Made by a program: the position numbers and the translations under genes
NCBI RefSeq assembly: GCF_006636215.1
Contig: NZ_VIFM01000042.1
Coordinates: 1 to 59,225 of the forward strand
Direction: 5' to 3'
Length of the DNA: 59,225 nt
From: Myxococcus llanfairpwllgwyngyllgogerychwyrndrobwllllantysiliogogogochensis
GTDB lineage: Bacteria; Myxococcota; Myxococcia; Myxococcales; Myxococcaceae
Part shown: positions 17,588 to 26,341 of the stretch, in pieces
How positions within the stretch are numbered: position 1 is the stretch's first letter
Layout: the number at the start of each line of letters is the position of its first letter
Notes under the pieces: generated by a model
What the model was told of the DNA's origin: nothing
What the model saw: the letters and a program-made list of their open reading frames with translations, nothing else
Databases searched by the model: none

Positions 17588-20500
17588 TCACCCCCCCACG
17601 GGCTCTGAGGCGGCAGGGAGCGCGGGCGGCCGGCCGAAGCGCCGGAAGAGGACTGGCACCACCAGCATGTTGAGGAAGGTGGAGGACAGCAGTCCCCCGA
17701 GGATGACCACGCCCATGGGCGCCTGAATCTCATTGCCCGGCTCGTTACCCGCGATGACGAGCGGCACCAGGGCCAGCCCCGCGCACAGTGCCGTCATCAC
17801 CACGGGCGCCAGCCGCTCCAGCGAGCCCTGCACCACGGCCTCGGCGAGCGTCTTCCCTTCCTCCTTCATCAGGTGCTCGTAGTGACTCACCATGAGGATG
17901 CCGTTGCGCGTGGCGATGCCAAATAAGGTGATGAATCCCACCAGCGACGCCACGCTCACCACGCCGGAGGTAAGCGCCACCGCCACCACACCACCGATGA
18001 GCGCCAGCGGCAGGTTGATGAGCGTGAGCAGCGAGTTGCGCACTGAGCCGAAGGCCACCACCAGCAGCAGGAATATGCCAACCACCACCCCTACGCTCAG
18101 CCAGCCAATGGTTCGCGAGGCCTCCTCGGCGCTCTCGAACTGGCCGCCGTAGTCCACGTAGTAGCCCGTCGGCATGGGCACTTCGCGGGTGAGGCGGGAC
18201 CGCAATTCGTCCACCACCGAGGTCAAGTCTCTGCCCGCCACGTTGGCCTGCACCACCATCTTCCGCTGCACGGCTTCACGGCTGATGGTGTTGGGACCTG
18301 ACTCGCGCGTGAGGCTCGCCAGCATCTTCAACGGGATGCGTTGGCCGCTGGGTGTGTCAATGAGCGTGGAGGATATAGCATCCAGGTCCGCACGCGAGGC
18401 GTCATCCAAACGCACGGCGATTTCCACCACCCGCTGTCCCTCCAGCACGGTGCCCACCGTCTCCCCGGCAAAGGCCCGCTCCACCGACTCGGCCACCTCT
18501 CCCGCGGTGAGCCCGTAGCGAGCGACCGCATCCCGGTCCATGCGAATCTCCAGCTCGGGGATGTCCACCTGCTGCTCAATCGCCACGTCCACCGCGCCAG
18601 GGGTGCCCTCGGCCACCTTCTTCACCTGCTCCGCCAGCGTGCGCAATCGGTCCAAGTCATCGCCATAGATTTTCAATGCGATGTTGGCCCGCGTGCCCGA
18701 CAGCATGTGGTCGATGCGGTGGCTGAGTGGCTGGCCGATGGTGACGATGACACCGGGCACCTGGGCCAGAGCCTTGCGCATCGCCTCCAGCACCGCTTCC
18801 TTGCTCCGCTCTCCCTTCGAGAGGTCCAGCCCTGCGTCCAGTTCAGCGGCGTTGACGTCCTGCGCGTGCTCATCCAGCTCAGCGCGGCCGGTGCGCCGGG
18901 AGGTAGACGCCACCTCGGGAAAGGACAGCAGCACTTCCTCCACCCGTCGGCCCAGCTTGTCCGACTCCTCCAGCGACGTACCCGGCAGCGTGACGACATT
19001 CAGCGTGAGGGTGCCCTCGTTGAACTCGGGGAGGAAGGAGCGTCCGAGGAACGGGACAACGGCCAGCGTGGCAAGCAGCGCCAGCGCGGCCCCGGCGAGG
19101 ATGGCGCGAGGCCGTGAGAGTGCCCACAGCAGCACCGGCCTATAGCGCTCCTTCAGCCAGCGCAGAACCGGCCCCTCATCCGCGCCCAGTGCCTTGGCCT
19201 TGGGCAGCAGGTACGCACACAGCGCGGGCGTCAGCGTTACCGCCACCACCAGCGAGGCGGCGATGGCCACGATGTACGCCAGGCCCAGCGGCGCCAGCAT
19301 CCGCCCCTCGAGTCCCGACAGGAAGAAGAGAGGCAGGAAGACGAGGATGATGATGAGGGTGGCGAAGACGATGGCCTGGCGCACTTCCACCGAGGCCCGA
19401 TAGATGACCTCCAAGGCGGGGCGGTGCTGACCTTCGGGCAGGTGAGCATTCTCCCGCAGGCGCCGGAAGACGTTTTCCACGTCGATGATGGCGTCGTCCA
19501 CCAGAGCGCCGATGGCGATAGTGAGGCCGCCAATCGTCATGGTGTTGAGCGTCACACCCATGGCCTTGAGCGCCAGCACCGCGGCAACCAGCGACAGGGG
19601 GATGGCGGTGAGGGAGATGAACGTCGCCCGCGCGTTCATCAGGAAGACGAGCAGGATGAGCGCGACGAGAATGGCCCCGTCTCGCAGCGCCACGGACACA
19701 TTGCGCACCGCAACGGAGATGAAGTCCGACTGGCGGAAGATGTTGCGGCCCACCACCATGCCCTGCGGCAACGTGGCCTGCACCTCGTCCAACGCCGCGT
19801 CCAGCCGCTTCGTCAGCTCCAGCGTATTGGCATCCGGCTGCTTCATCACCGCGAGGATGACGGCAGGCTCTGCGTTGGCACTGCCCTCCCCGCGCTTGAG
19901 GCGAGGCCCTACTTGAACGTTGGCAACCTGCCCCACGGTGATAGGCACGCCCCCACGGACGGTGACAACCGTGCCCGCCAGGTCCTCGACGCCCTTGGCG
20001 CGCCCCACGGCTCGCAGCAGGTATTCCTGCCCGCCTTGCACGTAGAAGCCGCCGGAGGCGTTGTGGTTCGTCGTGCGCAGGGCGGTGGCCACCTGCTCGA
20101 AGGAGACATTGAGCGATTGCAATGCCTCCGGGCGCAGCAGGACCTGGTACTGCTTCACCACCCCACCAATCGGCACCACCTGGGAGACGCCCGGTACGGA
20201 CAGCAGGCGCTTGCGCAGCACCCAATCCGCCGCTCCTCGCGCTTCCATCATCTGCGCCTCGCGGCCCGCCGCGTCCGCCGCCAGCGCGTCCTTCTGCCAG
20301 GAGACGGAGAGGAAGAGGATTTCCCCCATGACGGAGGAGATGGGCGCCATGGAGGGCGGGGGCACGTCCGGCGGGAGCTGTGCGGCGACGAGTTGGAGCT
20401 TCTCGTTCACCACCTGCCGGGCCGTGTAGATGTCCGTCCCCCACTCGAACTCCACCCAGACGATGGAGATGCCCACGCCCGAGGCCGAGCGCACCCGGCG

Positions 20501-20734
20501 CACACCCGTGGCGCCGTTGACGGCCGTCTCGATGGGGAACGTGACGAGCGTCTCCACCTCCTCGGGCGCCAAGCCATGGGCCTCGGTGAGGACAGTCACG
20601 GTAGGAGCAGTGAGGTCTGGGAAAACGTCCACTGGCATGCTCCGGGCCACCTGAAAGCCCAGCACCAGCAGCAGTACGGAAGCGGAAACCACCAGCAATC
20701 GGTTGTCGATGGCCCAGCGAATGAGGCGATTCAT
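17588..20734 (-). CDS. Heavy-metal RND pump (BlaI-controlled operon)
   Basis: Inner-membrane RND exporter of 1048 residues, the standard length. The ATG at 20734 (MNRLIRWAIDNR) is chosen over upstream in-frame starts because RND proteins begin at the first helix and AAAGG lies upstream. TM4 reads IAIGALVDDAIIDVEN: no CzcA-type DFG, but an extra acidic residue compared with CusA. The periplasmic segment GQPLSHRIDHMLSGTRANI marks a subgroup different from the four other pumps here. It is the last gene of the minus-strand operon blaI-M56-tolC-adaptor-pump. Substrate is uncertain, possibly monovalent copper/silver or another soft metal. Confidence 0.87.
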   Translation of the reverse strand: MNRLIRWAIDNRLLVVSASVLLLVLGFQVARSMPVDVFPDLTAPTVTVLTEAHGLAPEEVETLVTFPIETAVNGATGVRRVRSASGVGISIVWVEFEWGTDIYTARQVVNEKLQLVAAQLPPDVPPPSMAPISSVMGEILFLSVSWQKDALAADAAGREAQMMEARGAADWVLRKRLLSVPGVSQVVPIGGVVKQYQVLLRPEALQSLNVSFEQVATALRTTNHNASGGFYVQGGQEYLLRAVGRAKGVEDLAGTVVTVRGGVPITVGQVANVQVGPRLKRGEGSANAEPAVILAVMKQPDANTLELTKRLDAALDEVQATLPQGMVVGRNIFRQSDFISVAVRNVSVALRDGAILVALILLVFLMNARATFISLTAIPLSLVAAVLALKAMGVTLNTMTIGGLTIAIGALVDDAIIDVENVFRRLRENAHLPEGQHRPALEVIYRASVEVRQAIVFATLIIILVFLPLFFLSGLEGRMLAPLGLAYIVAIAASLVVAVTLTPALCAYLLPKAKALGADEGPVLRWLKERYRPVLLWALSRPRAILAGAALALLATLAVVPFLGRSFLPEFNEGTLTLNVVTLPGTSLEESDKLGRRVEEVLLSFPEVASTSRRTGRAELDEHAQDVNAAELDAGLDLSKGERSKEAVLEAMRKALAQVPGVIVTIGQPLSHRIDHMLSGTRANIALKIYGDDLDRLRTLAEQVKKVAEGTPGAVDVAIEQQVDIPELEIRMDRDAVARYGLTAGEVAESVERAFAGETVGTVLEGQRVVEIAVRLDDASRADLDAISSTLIDTPSGQRIPLKMLASLTRESGPNTISREAVQRKMVVQANVAGRDLTSVVDELRSRLTREVPMPTGYYVDYGGQFESAEEASRTIGWLSVGVVVGIFLLLVVAFGSVRNSLLTLINLPLALIGGVVAVALTSGVVSVASLVGFITLFGIATRNGILMVSHYEHLMKEEGKTLAEAVVQGSLERLAPVVMTALCAGLALVPLVIAGNEPGNEIQAPMGVVILGGLLSSTFLNMLVVPVLFRRFGRPPALPAASEPVGG

Positions 20735-20747
20735 CGTCGTCGTGCCT

Positions 20748-22358
20748 TTAGTGCTGGTGGCCATGCTCCGGGATGGCCCCGGTGGCGGTAGACAGCTTGA
20801 GCTCGTAGGCGCCACGCGAGACGACGCGCTCGCCCTCTTTGACTCCGTCCAGCGCCTGCACCCAACCGCCGGAGCGCACTCCAGGGCGGATGACGCGCTT
20901 GAAGAAGGACTCACCACCCTCCATGACGAAGACAGTGGGACGCCCGTTGTCGTCCACCACCGCTGCCTCCGGCACGGCCAGCGCGCGCACCGTCTCGCCC
21001 GTGAAGAGCGTCACCTTGGCGAACATGCCCGGCTTGAGGGCGCCATCCGGGTTGGGCAGCTCGAAGAGCACGGGCACTGTGCGCGTGGCCGAGTCCACGA
21101 CGCTACCCACTGCCACGCGGCGGCCCGACTTCTCATCCACGGTGAACTCGCGCGTGAAGCCCGCCACCGTGAAGGCCGCGCCGGGCGAGCGCTCCACCTT
21201 CGGCGCGTCCGCCTCGTACACCTTCGCCTCCAGCCACAGTCGCGAGGGGTTGATGACGGACACGAGCCGCGTCCCCGCGACCACCACCGCGCCCGGCATC
21301 ACCTCCGCGAAGGACACCACTCCGTCCAACGGAGAGCGCAACTCGAAGGCAGCTCCGCCCACCCCACCGCCCGACCCGCTCTGCGTGCTGCGGTACAGGG
21401 TGAGCTGGCGCTCTGTCGCGGACACCCGCGCAATCGCCATCTCCCGAGCCACCCGGGCCGCATCGAGCTGCTTCTCGGGGATTGCCTTCGCCGAGAACAT
21501 CTCCTCGGCCCGAGCCACCTCGCGCTCCGCCAACCCCTGCTCGGCCCGGGCCCGCGCGGCCTCCATCTCCACGGTAGCCAGGTCCATCGCTCCTGCCACC
21601 GTGGTGGGGACCACCCGCACCAGCACCTCGCCCTTCTTCACCACCTGCCCCAGGTGCGGCACCGGCCCGCCCACGGGGATGCGCCCGGCTACGGGCGCGG
21701 ACAGCTCCGCGGCCTGGCCCGCCACCGGCTTCAACTCGCCGTTTGCGCGCACGCCTCCCTGGAGGACGCGCACCTCAGCGGGCGCCGTGGCGTATTGCGT
21801 CTTCCACTGCTGCTCTTTGAGGAATGGAACCGAAGACTCACCAACCGCTTCGGGAGGAGCGGCAGACACGGCTGCAGCCACGGTGGGGTACACCGTCACC
21901 TTGCCTGCCTCCACCGTCCCGGCGACTTGCTCTCCCTCCAGCCGTAGGGTGAGCGTGGCTTGGCCTGATTTCGTGGGACGCACCTCTGGCTTGAAGATGC
22001 CGTCACGCAACAGCTTCTCGGCAACGAAGCGCTCCTCGGTGCCATCGGCGTAGCGGAGGGCGGCCGTCACCTTCCCCTTCGTCACCACCTTGAAGCCGTC
22101 AGGGGCGCGTGCGTCTGTGAAGTGAGCCACCAGCGGGGAAGGCTGCCCCACCACCAGCGCCGGGTACTCCATAAACAGCTCCAGGCCGTCCTGATAGGCA
22201 GTCACGGAGAGGTCCGGGCGCTCCGCCTCCGCGGCACCATGCGCGCCACCCTCGTCGTGGCCATGGGCGGCCTCCCCCTCGTGGTCATGACCGTGCTCCT
22301 TGCAGGACACCGCGAGGACAGACGCGAGGACCAGGGAGAGAAGATGCAGGCGACTCAT
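20748..22358 (-). CDS. Periplasmic adaptor lipoprotein with His-rich ends
   Basis: RND membrane-fusion protein of 536 residues. A lipobox (VLAVSC) is followed directly by a His/Gly/Glu cluster (HGHDHEGEAAHGHDEGG). A beta-rich N-terminal domain of about 120 residues comes before the adaptor core, then barrel-sandwich halves (LSAPVAGRIPVGG, RSPLDGVVSFAEVMPG), an Ala/Glu/Arg hairpin, and the beta-barrel (RLWLEAKVYEADA, LKPGMFAKVTLF). The C-terminus is GHQH. The start overlaps the TolC stop (ATGA), and the pump begins 13 nt downstream. The His clusters suggest metal capture near the membrane. Confidence 0.85.
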   Translation of the reverse strand: MSRLHLLSLVLASVLAVSCKEHGHDHEGEAAHGHDEGGAHGAAEAERPDLSVTAYQDGLELFMEYPALVVGQPSPLVAHFTDARAPDGFKVVTKGKVTAALRYADGTEERFVAEKLLRDGIFKPEVRPTKSGQATLTLRLEGEQVAGTVEAGKVTVYPTVAAAVSAAPPEAVGESSVPFLKEQQWKTQYATAPAEVRVLQGGVRANGELKPVAGQAAELSAPVAGRIPVGGPVPHLGQVVKKGEVLVRVVPTTVAGAMDLATVEMEAARARAEQGLAEREVARAEEMFSAKAIPEKQLDAARVAREMAIARVSATERQLTLYRSTQSGSGGGVGGAAFELRSPLDGVVSFAEVMPGAVVVAGTRLVSVINPSRLWLEAKVYEADAPKVERSPGAAFTVAGFTREFTVDEKSGRRVAVGSVVDSATRTVPVLFELPNPDGALKPGMFAKVTLFTGETVRALAVPEAAVVDDNGRPTVFVMEGGESFFKRVIRPGVRSGGWVQALDGVKEGERVVSRGAYELKLSTATGAIPEHGHQH

Positions 22359-23650
22359 GGCTGGACACTCCGAAGTTCGGCGCCGTCCCAGGCACCCGAG
22401 AGAAGGAAGAGGTCTGCTTCGCCCTCAGCGACGCCGAGGGACAGGTCCACTGCCGTCAGCTGCGCCTCGCGGGCAGTCCGCTCGGCATCCACCAGGACAA
22501 GGAGGTCCGCGCTTCCACCCCGGTAGGCCACCTGGGCGATGCGGCGCAGTTCCTCCGCGCGGGTGAGCACGCCCTGGCGCTGCCTCACGCGCCGCTCCCG
22601 CCGGCCCGCCACCTCCTCCAACACCGTGGTGAGGCGGGAATGCGCGGTGTGCAGCAGCGCGGCGCGGCGGGCCTCGGAGAGCCGCTGTCGTGCTTCTGCT
22701 TGGGCCTCCTGCCCCTGTCTCCGCTCGAAGAAGGGCAGCGGGATGGCGAGCCCCACCACGTACCCTCCTCCTGCCCCGGGCAGGCCCACGTCGAGGAGTT
22801 GAATGCCAGCGTTCACCGTAGGATCCGGAATCCACCCACGCGATGCCGCCTGGCGGGCCAACTTCGCGCCTTGCGCCTCCAGCTCCAGCGCACGCGCATC
22901 TGCACGGCGGGCCTCCAATTCAGCCTGCAGTTGGCCCGCAGCAGGAAGCGAGCGTTCCTGAGCCAGGGGTCCCTCGAGCGGAGGCAGCACACTCACCCCG
23001 GGCCCCAACAAGCGCAGCACCTCGGCCCGCGCCCGACGCTCTTCGAGAACAGCGCCACTCAACCCGTCCTCCACGGCGGCAGTCTCCGTGTCGATGCGCA
23101 GTCGGTCATAGCCCGCGGCGTCGCCCGCGCGCTCTCTCGTGGCGATGGCTTCCGCCAGGCGCCGCAACGCGGACAAGGACTCCTCGAAGATGGCCCGTCG
23201 CTCCTGTGCGGCCAGGGCCGTGGCGAAGGCACGGGCTGCCTCGTGGCGCAGCTCTCCCCGAGCCCGCGCAAGGTTTGCCCCCGCGGCTTGGGCACTGCGC
23301 CCAGCGGCCTCGGCCTCCAGTGCCAGACGGCCGGAGAGCACCAGGGGAATGGAAACACCCACGATGTCCTGGCTCGCCCCGTCCGCCACGCCAGAGGTGG
23401 CCTTCTCACGCTGCCACTCCAGTGTCGGATTGGGCCAACGTCCGGCCCCTACAGCCGCAGCCCGTCCTACCGCTGCCTCCGCTTCGGCGACACGCGCCTC
23501 CAGGCTGGCGGCGATCACCTGCTCCACGTACCGCGACTCAGTGAGTGGCGACTGGGCCGCTGCACCACCAGCCATCAGCACCAACAAGATACTACTTGCG
23601 ATAGTAGGCGAGGACGAAGAACAGCGACGCGCGCGCATGAGCATGGCCAT
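22355..23650 (-). CDS. TolC-family outer-membrane factor
   Basis: Outer-membrane channel of the BlaI-controlled pump, 431 residues. The N-terminus holds Arg residues, a Ser-rich hydrophobic core and cleavage near GGAAAQ; starts at Met1, Met3 or Met5 are all possible. Two TolC helical repeats are visible (ASLEARVAEAEAAVGRA and AELEARRADARALELEA). A BlaI-type operator (23590-23606) lies inside codons 15-21, which use AGT-AGT serine codons unusual in this GC-rich DNA. The gene begins 3 nt after the M56 stop and overlaps the adaptor start by 4 nt. Confidence 0.82.
   Translation of the reverse strand: MAMLMRARRCSSSSPTIASSILLVLMAGGAAAQSPLTESRYVEQVIAASLEARVAEAEAAVGRAAAVGAGRWPNPTLEWQREKATSGVADGASQDIVGVSIPLVLSGRLALEAEAAGRSAQAAGANLARARGELRHEAARAFATALAAQERRAIFEESLSALRRLAEAIATRERAGDAAGYDRLRIDTETAAVEDGLSGAVLEERRARAEVLRLLGPGVSVLPPLEGPLAQERSLPAAGQLQAELEARRADARALELEAQGAKLARQAASRGWIPDPTVNAGIQLLDVGLPGAGGGYVVGLAIPLPFFERRQGQEAQAEARQRLSEARRAALLHTAHSRLTTVLEEVAGRRERRVRQRQGVLTRAEELRRIAQVAYRGGSADLLVLVDAERTAREAQLTAVDLSLGVAEGEADLFLLSGAWDGAELRSVQP
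23590..23606. promoter_or_regulatory. Second BlaI-type operator, inside the TolC coding region
   Basis: On the minus strand it reads TACTATCGCAAGTAGTA, matching the operator at the blaI start (TACTATCGTCAATAGTA) at 14 of 17 positions, with TACTA/TAGTA half-sites 7 bp apart in both. It is 44-60 nt inside the TolC gene. It could act as an internal roadblock, a second repressor site for looping over the ~1.45 kb blaI-M56 interval, or control an internal promoter. Confidence 0.65.
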
Positions 23651-23653
23651 CGT

Positions 23654-24640
23654 TCAGGAGAGGATGTGAAGGGCGGTCTCCACCGCATGGTGGAGGAAGG
23701 CCGCATGGAGCAACGCGAGGGTCAGCACCCCAGCCGCAGCGCCCATCGCGAACAGGAGCGCGCGCGAGGGGAGCGCGGGCGGTGCTTCCTCATCCAAGAG
23801 GCGTCTCACCCGCTGCTCGAGCGCCAGTTTGCCGAAAGCAGGCACGCCAGCCACATCGCGCGCCCTCCGCTGAAGAGCCGCCATCTTCACCAGCGCCCCC
23901 GCCACCACCGTACCGTCCCCGACAACGCGCACCGCTTCCGCGTCGCAGGCCTCCTCGGCCGCCGTCTGGTAGACAGAGAAGAAGACGCGCGCCAAGGGCG
24001 GGGGCACGAAGAGGCCTGAGACAGCGAGCAGCAATGCCGCCAGCGGGTCTCTACGTCGCAGGTGGGCCTCTTCATGGGCCAGCGCTCCGCGCAGTTCCTG
24101 CGGGGCCAGGGCACCTTCCAAGCTGGCGGACAGGAAGATGCGCCGGTGGAGCACCCCAGCGGCATGGCAAAGCCGCGGTGCGCCCGGAACGGCCACCACG
24201 GGGAACACACCCGGGCGAGCGGAGCCCAACGCTTCCAACGCGGCCAGCCGGGCCCGCGTATGCCGCACGCGCCACAGAAGCCCACCCGCTCGGAAGACGA
24301 ACGTGGCGAGCGCCACCGCCCCCACCACCGCGAGCACCGGCCTCAACCCCGACGAGTGCAGGATGCACAGATGGAGATGGTGTCCATGACTGCCACAATG
24401 GTCATGGCTCCAGCCCAGCATTGCGGACAGGGACGGCGCGGCAGCGGCGGACACCACCGCCAGCGCCACCACGGCGGGCAGGGTGCCCACGACAAAGGCC
24501 GCATCAGCACGGAGCGCCGGGCGCACCTGTGACGCAGGCCACGGCAATAGGGTGGCGACTCCTACCAGGAGCGAGGTCAGCACGCCGGTGGTCGCGGCCA
24601 CGGCTGCACACTCCAGGAGGAACGCCAGCGCCGCCATCAC
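23654..24640 (-). CDS. M56-family membrane metalloprotease, BlaR1-like, with metal-sensing loop
   Basis: Signal-transducing membrane protease of 328 residues that should relay a stimulus to the BlaI-type repressor. Several hydrophobic helices surround a zinc site HEEAH at 189-193 with a downstream acidic motif EEACDAEA. There is no beta-lactam sensor domain at the C-terminus. Instead a His/Cys-rich loop (SHDHCGSHGHHLHLC, about residues 78-92) lies between two predicted helices and could face the periplasm and bind metal. The start overlaps the blaI stop by 4 nt (ATGA). Metal sensing is inferred from the loop and the pump operon. Confidence 0.8.
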   Translation of the reverse strand: MMAALAFLLECAAVAATTGVLTSLLVGVATLLPWPASQVRPALRADAAFVVGTLPAVVALAVVSAAAAPSLSAMLGWSHDHCGSHGHHLHLCILHSSGLRPVLAVVGAVALATFVFRAGGLLWRVRHTRARLAALEALGSARPGVFPVVAVPGAPRLCHAAGVLHRRIFLSASLEGALAPQELRGALAHEEAHLRRRDPLAALLLAVSGLFVPPPLARVFFSVYQTAAEEACDAEAVRVVGDGTVVAGALVKMAALQRRARDVAGVPAFGKLALEQRVRRLLDEEAPPALPSRALLFAMGAAAGVLTLALLHAAFLHHAVETALHILS

Positions 24641-25053
24641 TTGCGCCCTCTGCGCCGCTCGGCAATGAGCAGAGAGAGCCTGTCGAGCAGCGATTCGTCC
24701 ACCTCGGCGGCGGCGTCCACGAACGCGGCCAGTGCCGCCTCGCCATGCGACTGGAGAATGTCGGCCGCGAGCCCGTCCGCCAGCGCCTTCTCAAACTCAG
24801 GCTGGGAGAGGGCCGAATTGTAGCGCCAGGCCAGGCCGTCCTTCTCGCGCACCAGCAGGCCCTTGCGGTGCAGTCGGTCCATCGTCGTCATGATGGTCGT
24901 GTATGCCCGCTCCTCGCGGCCAGTCATCCGGTCGCAAACCTCTCGGGCTGTAACGGGCGCCTGCGTCCAGACGACCTTCATCACGGCCGCTTCCAACGTG
25001 CCCAGCGGCTCCCAGGTGCGCTTCTTCACGAAGACGGTTCTATCCTCAGCCAT
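24637..25053 (-). CDS. BlaI/MecI/CopY-family repressor
   Basis: Winged-helix transcription repressor of 138 residues. The DNA-binding part is typical (LGTLEAAVMKVVW, VTAREVCDRM, AYTTIMTTMDRLHRKGLLVREKDGLAWRY), and the C-terminal half supplies the dimer helices. It lacks the C-terminal CxC metal motif of enterococcal CopY, so induction probably depends on cleavage by the M56 protease. It heads the operon that ends in the RND pump. A 17-bp operator starts 2 nt upstream of its ATG, so it should repress itself and probably the divergent transporter gene. Confidence 0.9.
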   Translation of the reverse strand: MAEDRTVFVKKRTWEPLGTLEAAVMKVVWTQAPVTAREVCDRMTGREERAYTTIMTTMDRLHRKGLLVREKDGLAWRYNSALSQPEFEKALADGLAADILQSHGEAALAAFVDAAAEVDESLLDRLSLLIAERRRGRK

Positions 25054-25054
25054 C

Positions 25055-25071
25055 TACTATCGTCAATAGTA
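25055..25071. promoter_or_regulatory. BlaI-type operator between blaI and the divergent transporter gene
   Basis: TACTATCGTCAATAGTA is a dyad with perfect TACTAT/ATAGTA arms and a 5-bp spacer. It starts 2 nt from the blaI start codon and lies 45 bp before the divergent GTG at 25116. TACTA/TAGTA half-sites are the usual BlaI/MecI box. The 62-bp intergenic region must hold both promoters, so occupancy should block both directions. Confidence 0.8.
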
Positions 25072-25115
25072 CATACCAACAGTCCAGGCGCAGGCATGAT
25101 TCGAGAGGAGGAAGC

Positions 25116-26183
25116 GTGACGGTGTCTCCACGTGTGAAGGGCGCGGTACTCGGACTGTCCGCAGCGGCCCTCTTCGGGGTCAGCGCGCCCGTGGCGAAGC
25201 TGCTGCTGCCCTCCAGCACTCCTCTGGTGTTGGCCTCACTCCTCTACTTGGGAGGCGGGCTGGGGATGGCCTGTCTGGAAGCGCTGCGCCGACTGCGCCC
25301 GGTTGGAGTCCCCAACCGCGAGGCACGCCTGGGGCGCAAGGACGTTGCCCCACTGCTGGGGGTCATTCTCTGCGGCGGAGTGCTTGGCCCGGTGCTGATG
25401 CTGATGGGCCTGCAGCGGCTCTCCGGAGTGGCGGCCTCACTGCTCCTCAACTTGGAGGGCCCCTTCACCATCCTCCTGGCGCTGCTCGTGTTCGGCGAAC
25501 ACCTGGGCCGGGCTGGCGCCCTCGCCGCTGGTTTCATCATGGCGGGCGCCGCGGTGCTGGGCTTCCAACAGGGCGAGTTGCACGGGGACGTGCTCGGCGT
25601 GCTGGCCCTGGCCGGCGCATGCCTGGCGTGGGCCGTGGACAACAACCTCACGCAGCGACTCTCCCTCAAGGACCCGCTCGCACTCGTGCGCATCAAAGCG
25701 CTCGGCTCCGGCACGTGCACCCTCGTACTGGCCTGGCTCACCGGGCAGCCCTTCCCCTCCTTGCACATCTTGAGCGCAGCCCTGGTGCTCGGCTTCGCCA
25801 GCTACGGGCTTTCCATCGTCCTGGATGCCTATGCCCTCCGCCTGCTGGGCGCGGCCCGCGAAGCCGCCTACTTCGCTACGGCTCCGTTCGTGGGAGCCCT
25901 CGTAGCGGTGCCCCTGCTTGGCGAGCGGATGCGGCCACTGGACCTGCTGGCGGGCGTACTGATGGGCGCGGGCGTCTTCCTTCTGCTGCGCGAGCGGCAC
26001 GGCCATGTGCACACGCACGCTGCGCTGGAGCACGAGCACCTGCACATCCACGACACGCACCATCAACACTCGCATCCCCCTGGCGCAGATGTGACCGAGC
26101 CACACAGCCATCCCCACCGACATGTGCCACTCACGCACGACCATCCACACGTGTCGGACCAGCACCACCGCCACAAGCACTGA
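25116..26183 (+). CDS. EamA/DMT-family transporter with His-rich tail
   Basis: Inner-membrane protein of 355 residues: two EamA repeats of about five helices each (residues ~5-145 and ~150-290), then a tail of 61 residues (295-355) containing 23 His in HxH patterns. GTG start behind GAGGAGGAAG. DMT family members export small metabolites or metals; a His tail of this size suggests a cytoplasmic metal-binding segment and metal export or sensing. It is divergent from blaI across a shared operator, so it is probably induced together with the RND operon. The substrate cannot be read from the sequence. Confidence 0.8.
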   Translation: MTVSPRVKGAVLGLSAAALFGVSAPVAKLLLPSSTPLVLASLLYLGGGLGMACLEALRRLRPVGVPNREARLGRKDVAPLLGVILCGGVLGPVLMLMGLQRLSGVAASLLLNLEGPFTILLALLVFGEHLGRAGALAAGFIMAGAAVLGFQQGELHGDVLGVLALAGACLAWAVDNNLTQRLSLKDPLALVRIKALGSGTCTLVLAWLTGQPFPSLHILSAALVLGFASYGLSIVLDAYALRLLGAAREAAYFATAPFVGALVAVPLLGERMRPLDLLAGVLMGAGVFLLLRERHGHVHTHAALEHEHLHIHDTHHQHSHPPGADVTEPHSHPHRHVPLTHDHPHVSDQHHRHKH

Positions 26184-26211
26184 CCGCCTCTGCTCGTTGT
26201 GCCCACCCGAA

Positions 26212-26283
26212 ATTCGGCCGCTGCATCATCGGTGCCTCAAGGCCACCATCGACAGTGCGTCAAGACGAGTGAGCGAGGCGCGC
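26212..26283. repeat. Degenerate 72-bp repeat, copy B
   Basis: Ungapped match to 17331-17402, strongest over the last 42 bp (36 identical). The minus-strand frame reads RASLTRLDALSMVALRHR and stop, parallel to copy A. A TGA lies about 8 codons upstream of this peptide, so at this copy any gene is reduced to a remnant. It sits between the transporter and the convergent acetyltransferase gene, and nothing else is seen in 26184-26341. Confidence 0.55.
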
Positions 26284-26341
26284 GCGAGGGCATCGGCAGC
26301 TCAGTGCATCCGCCGAGGCGACAACCTCCCTGACATAGGGG

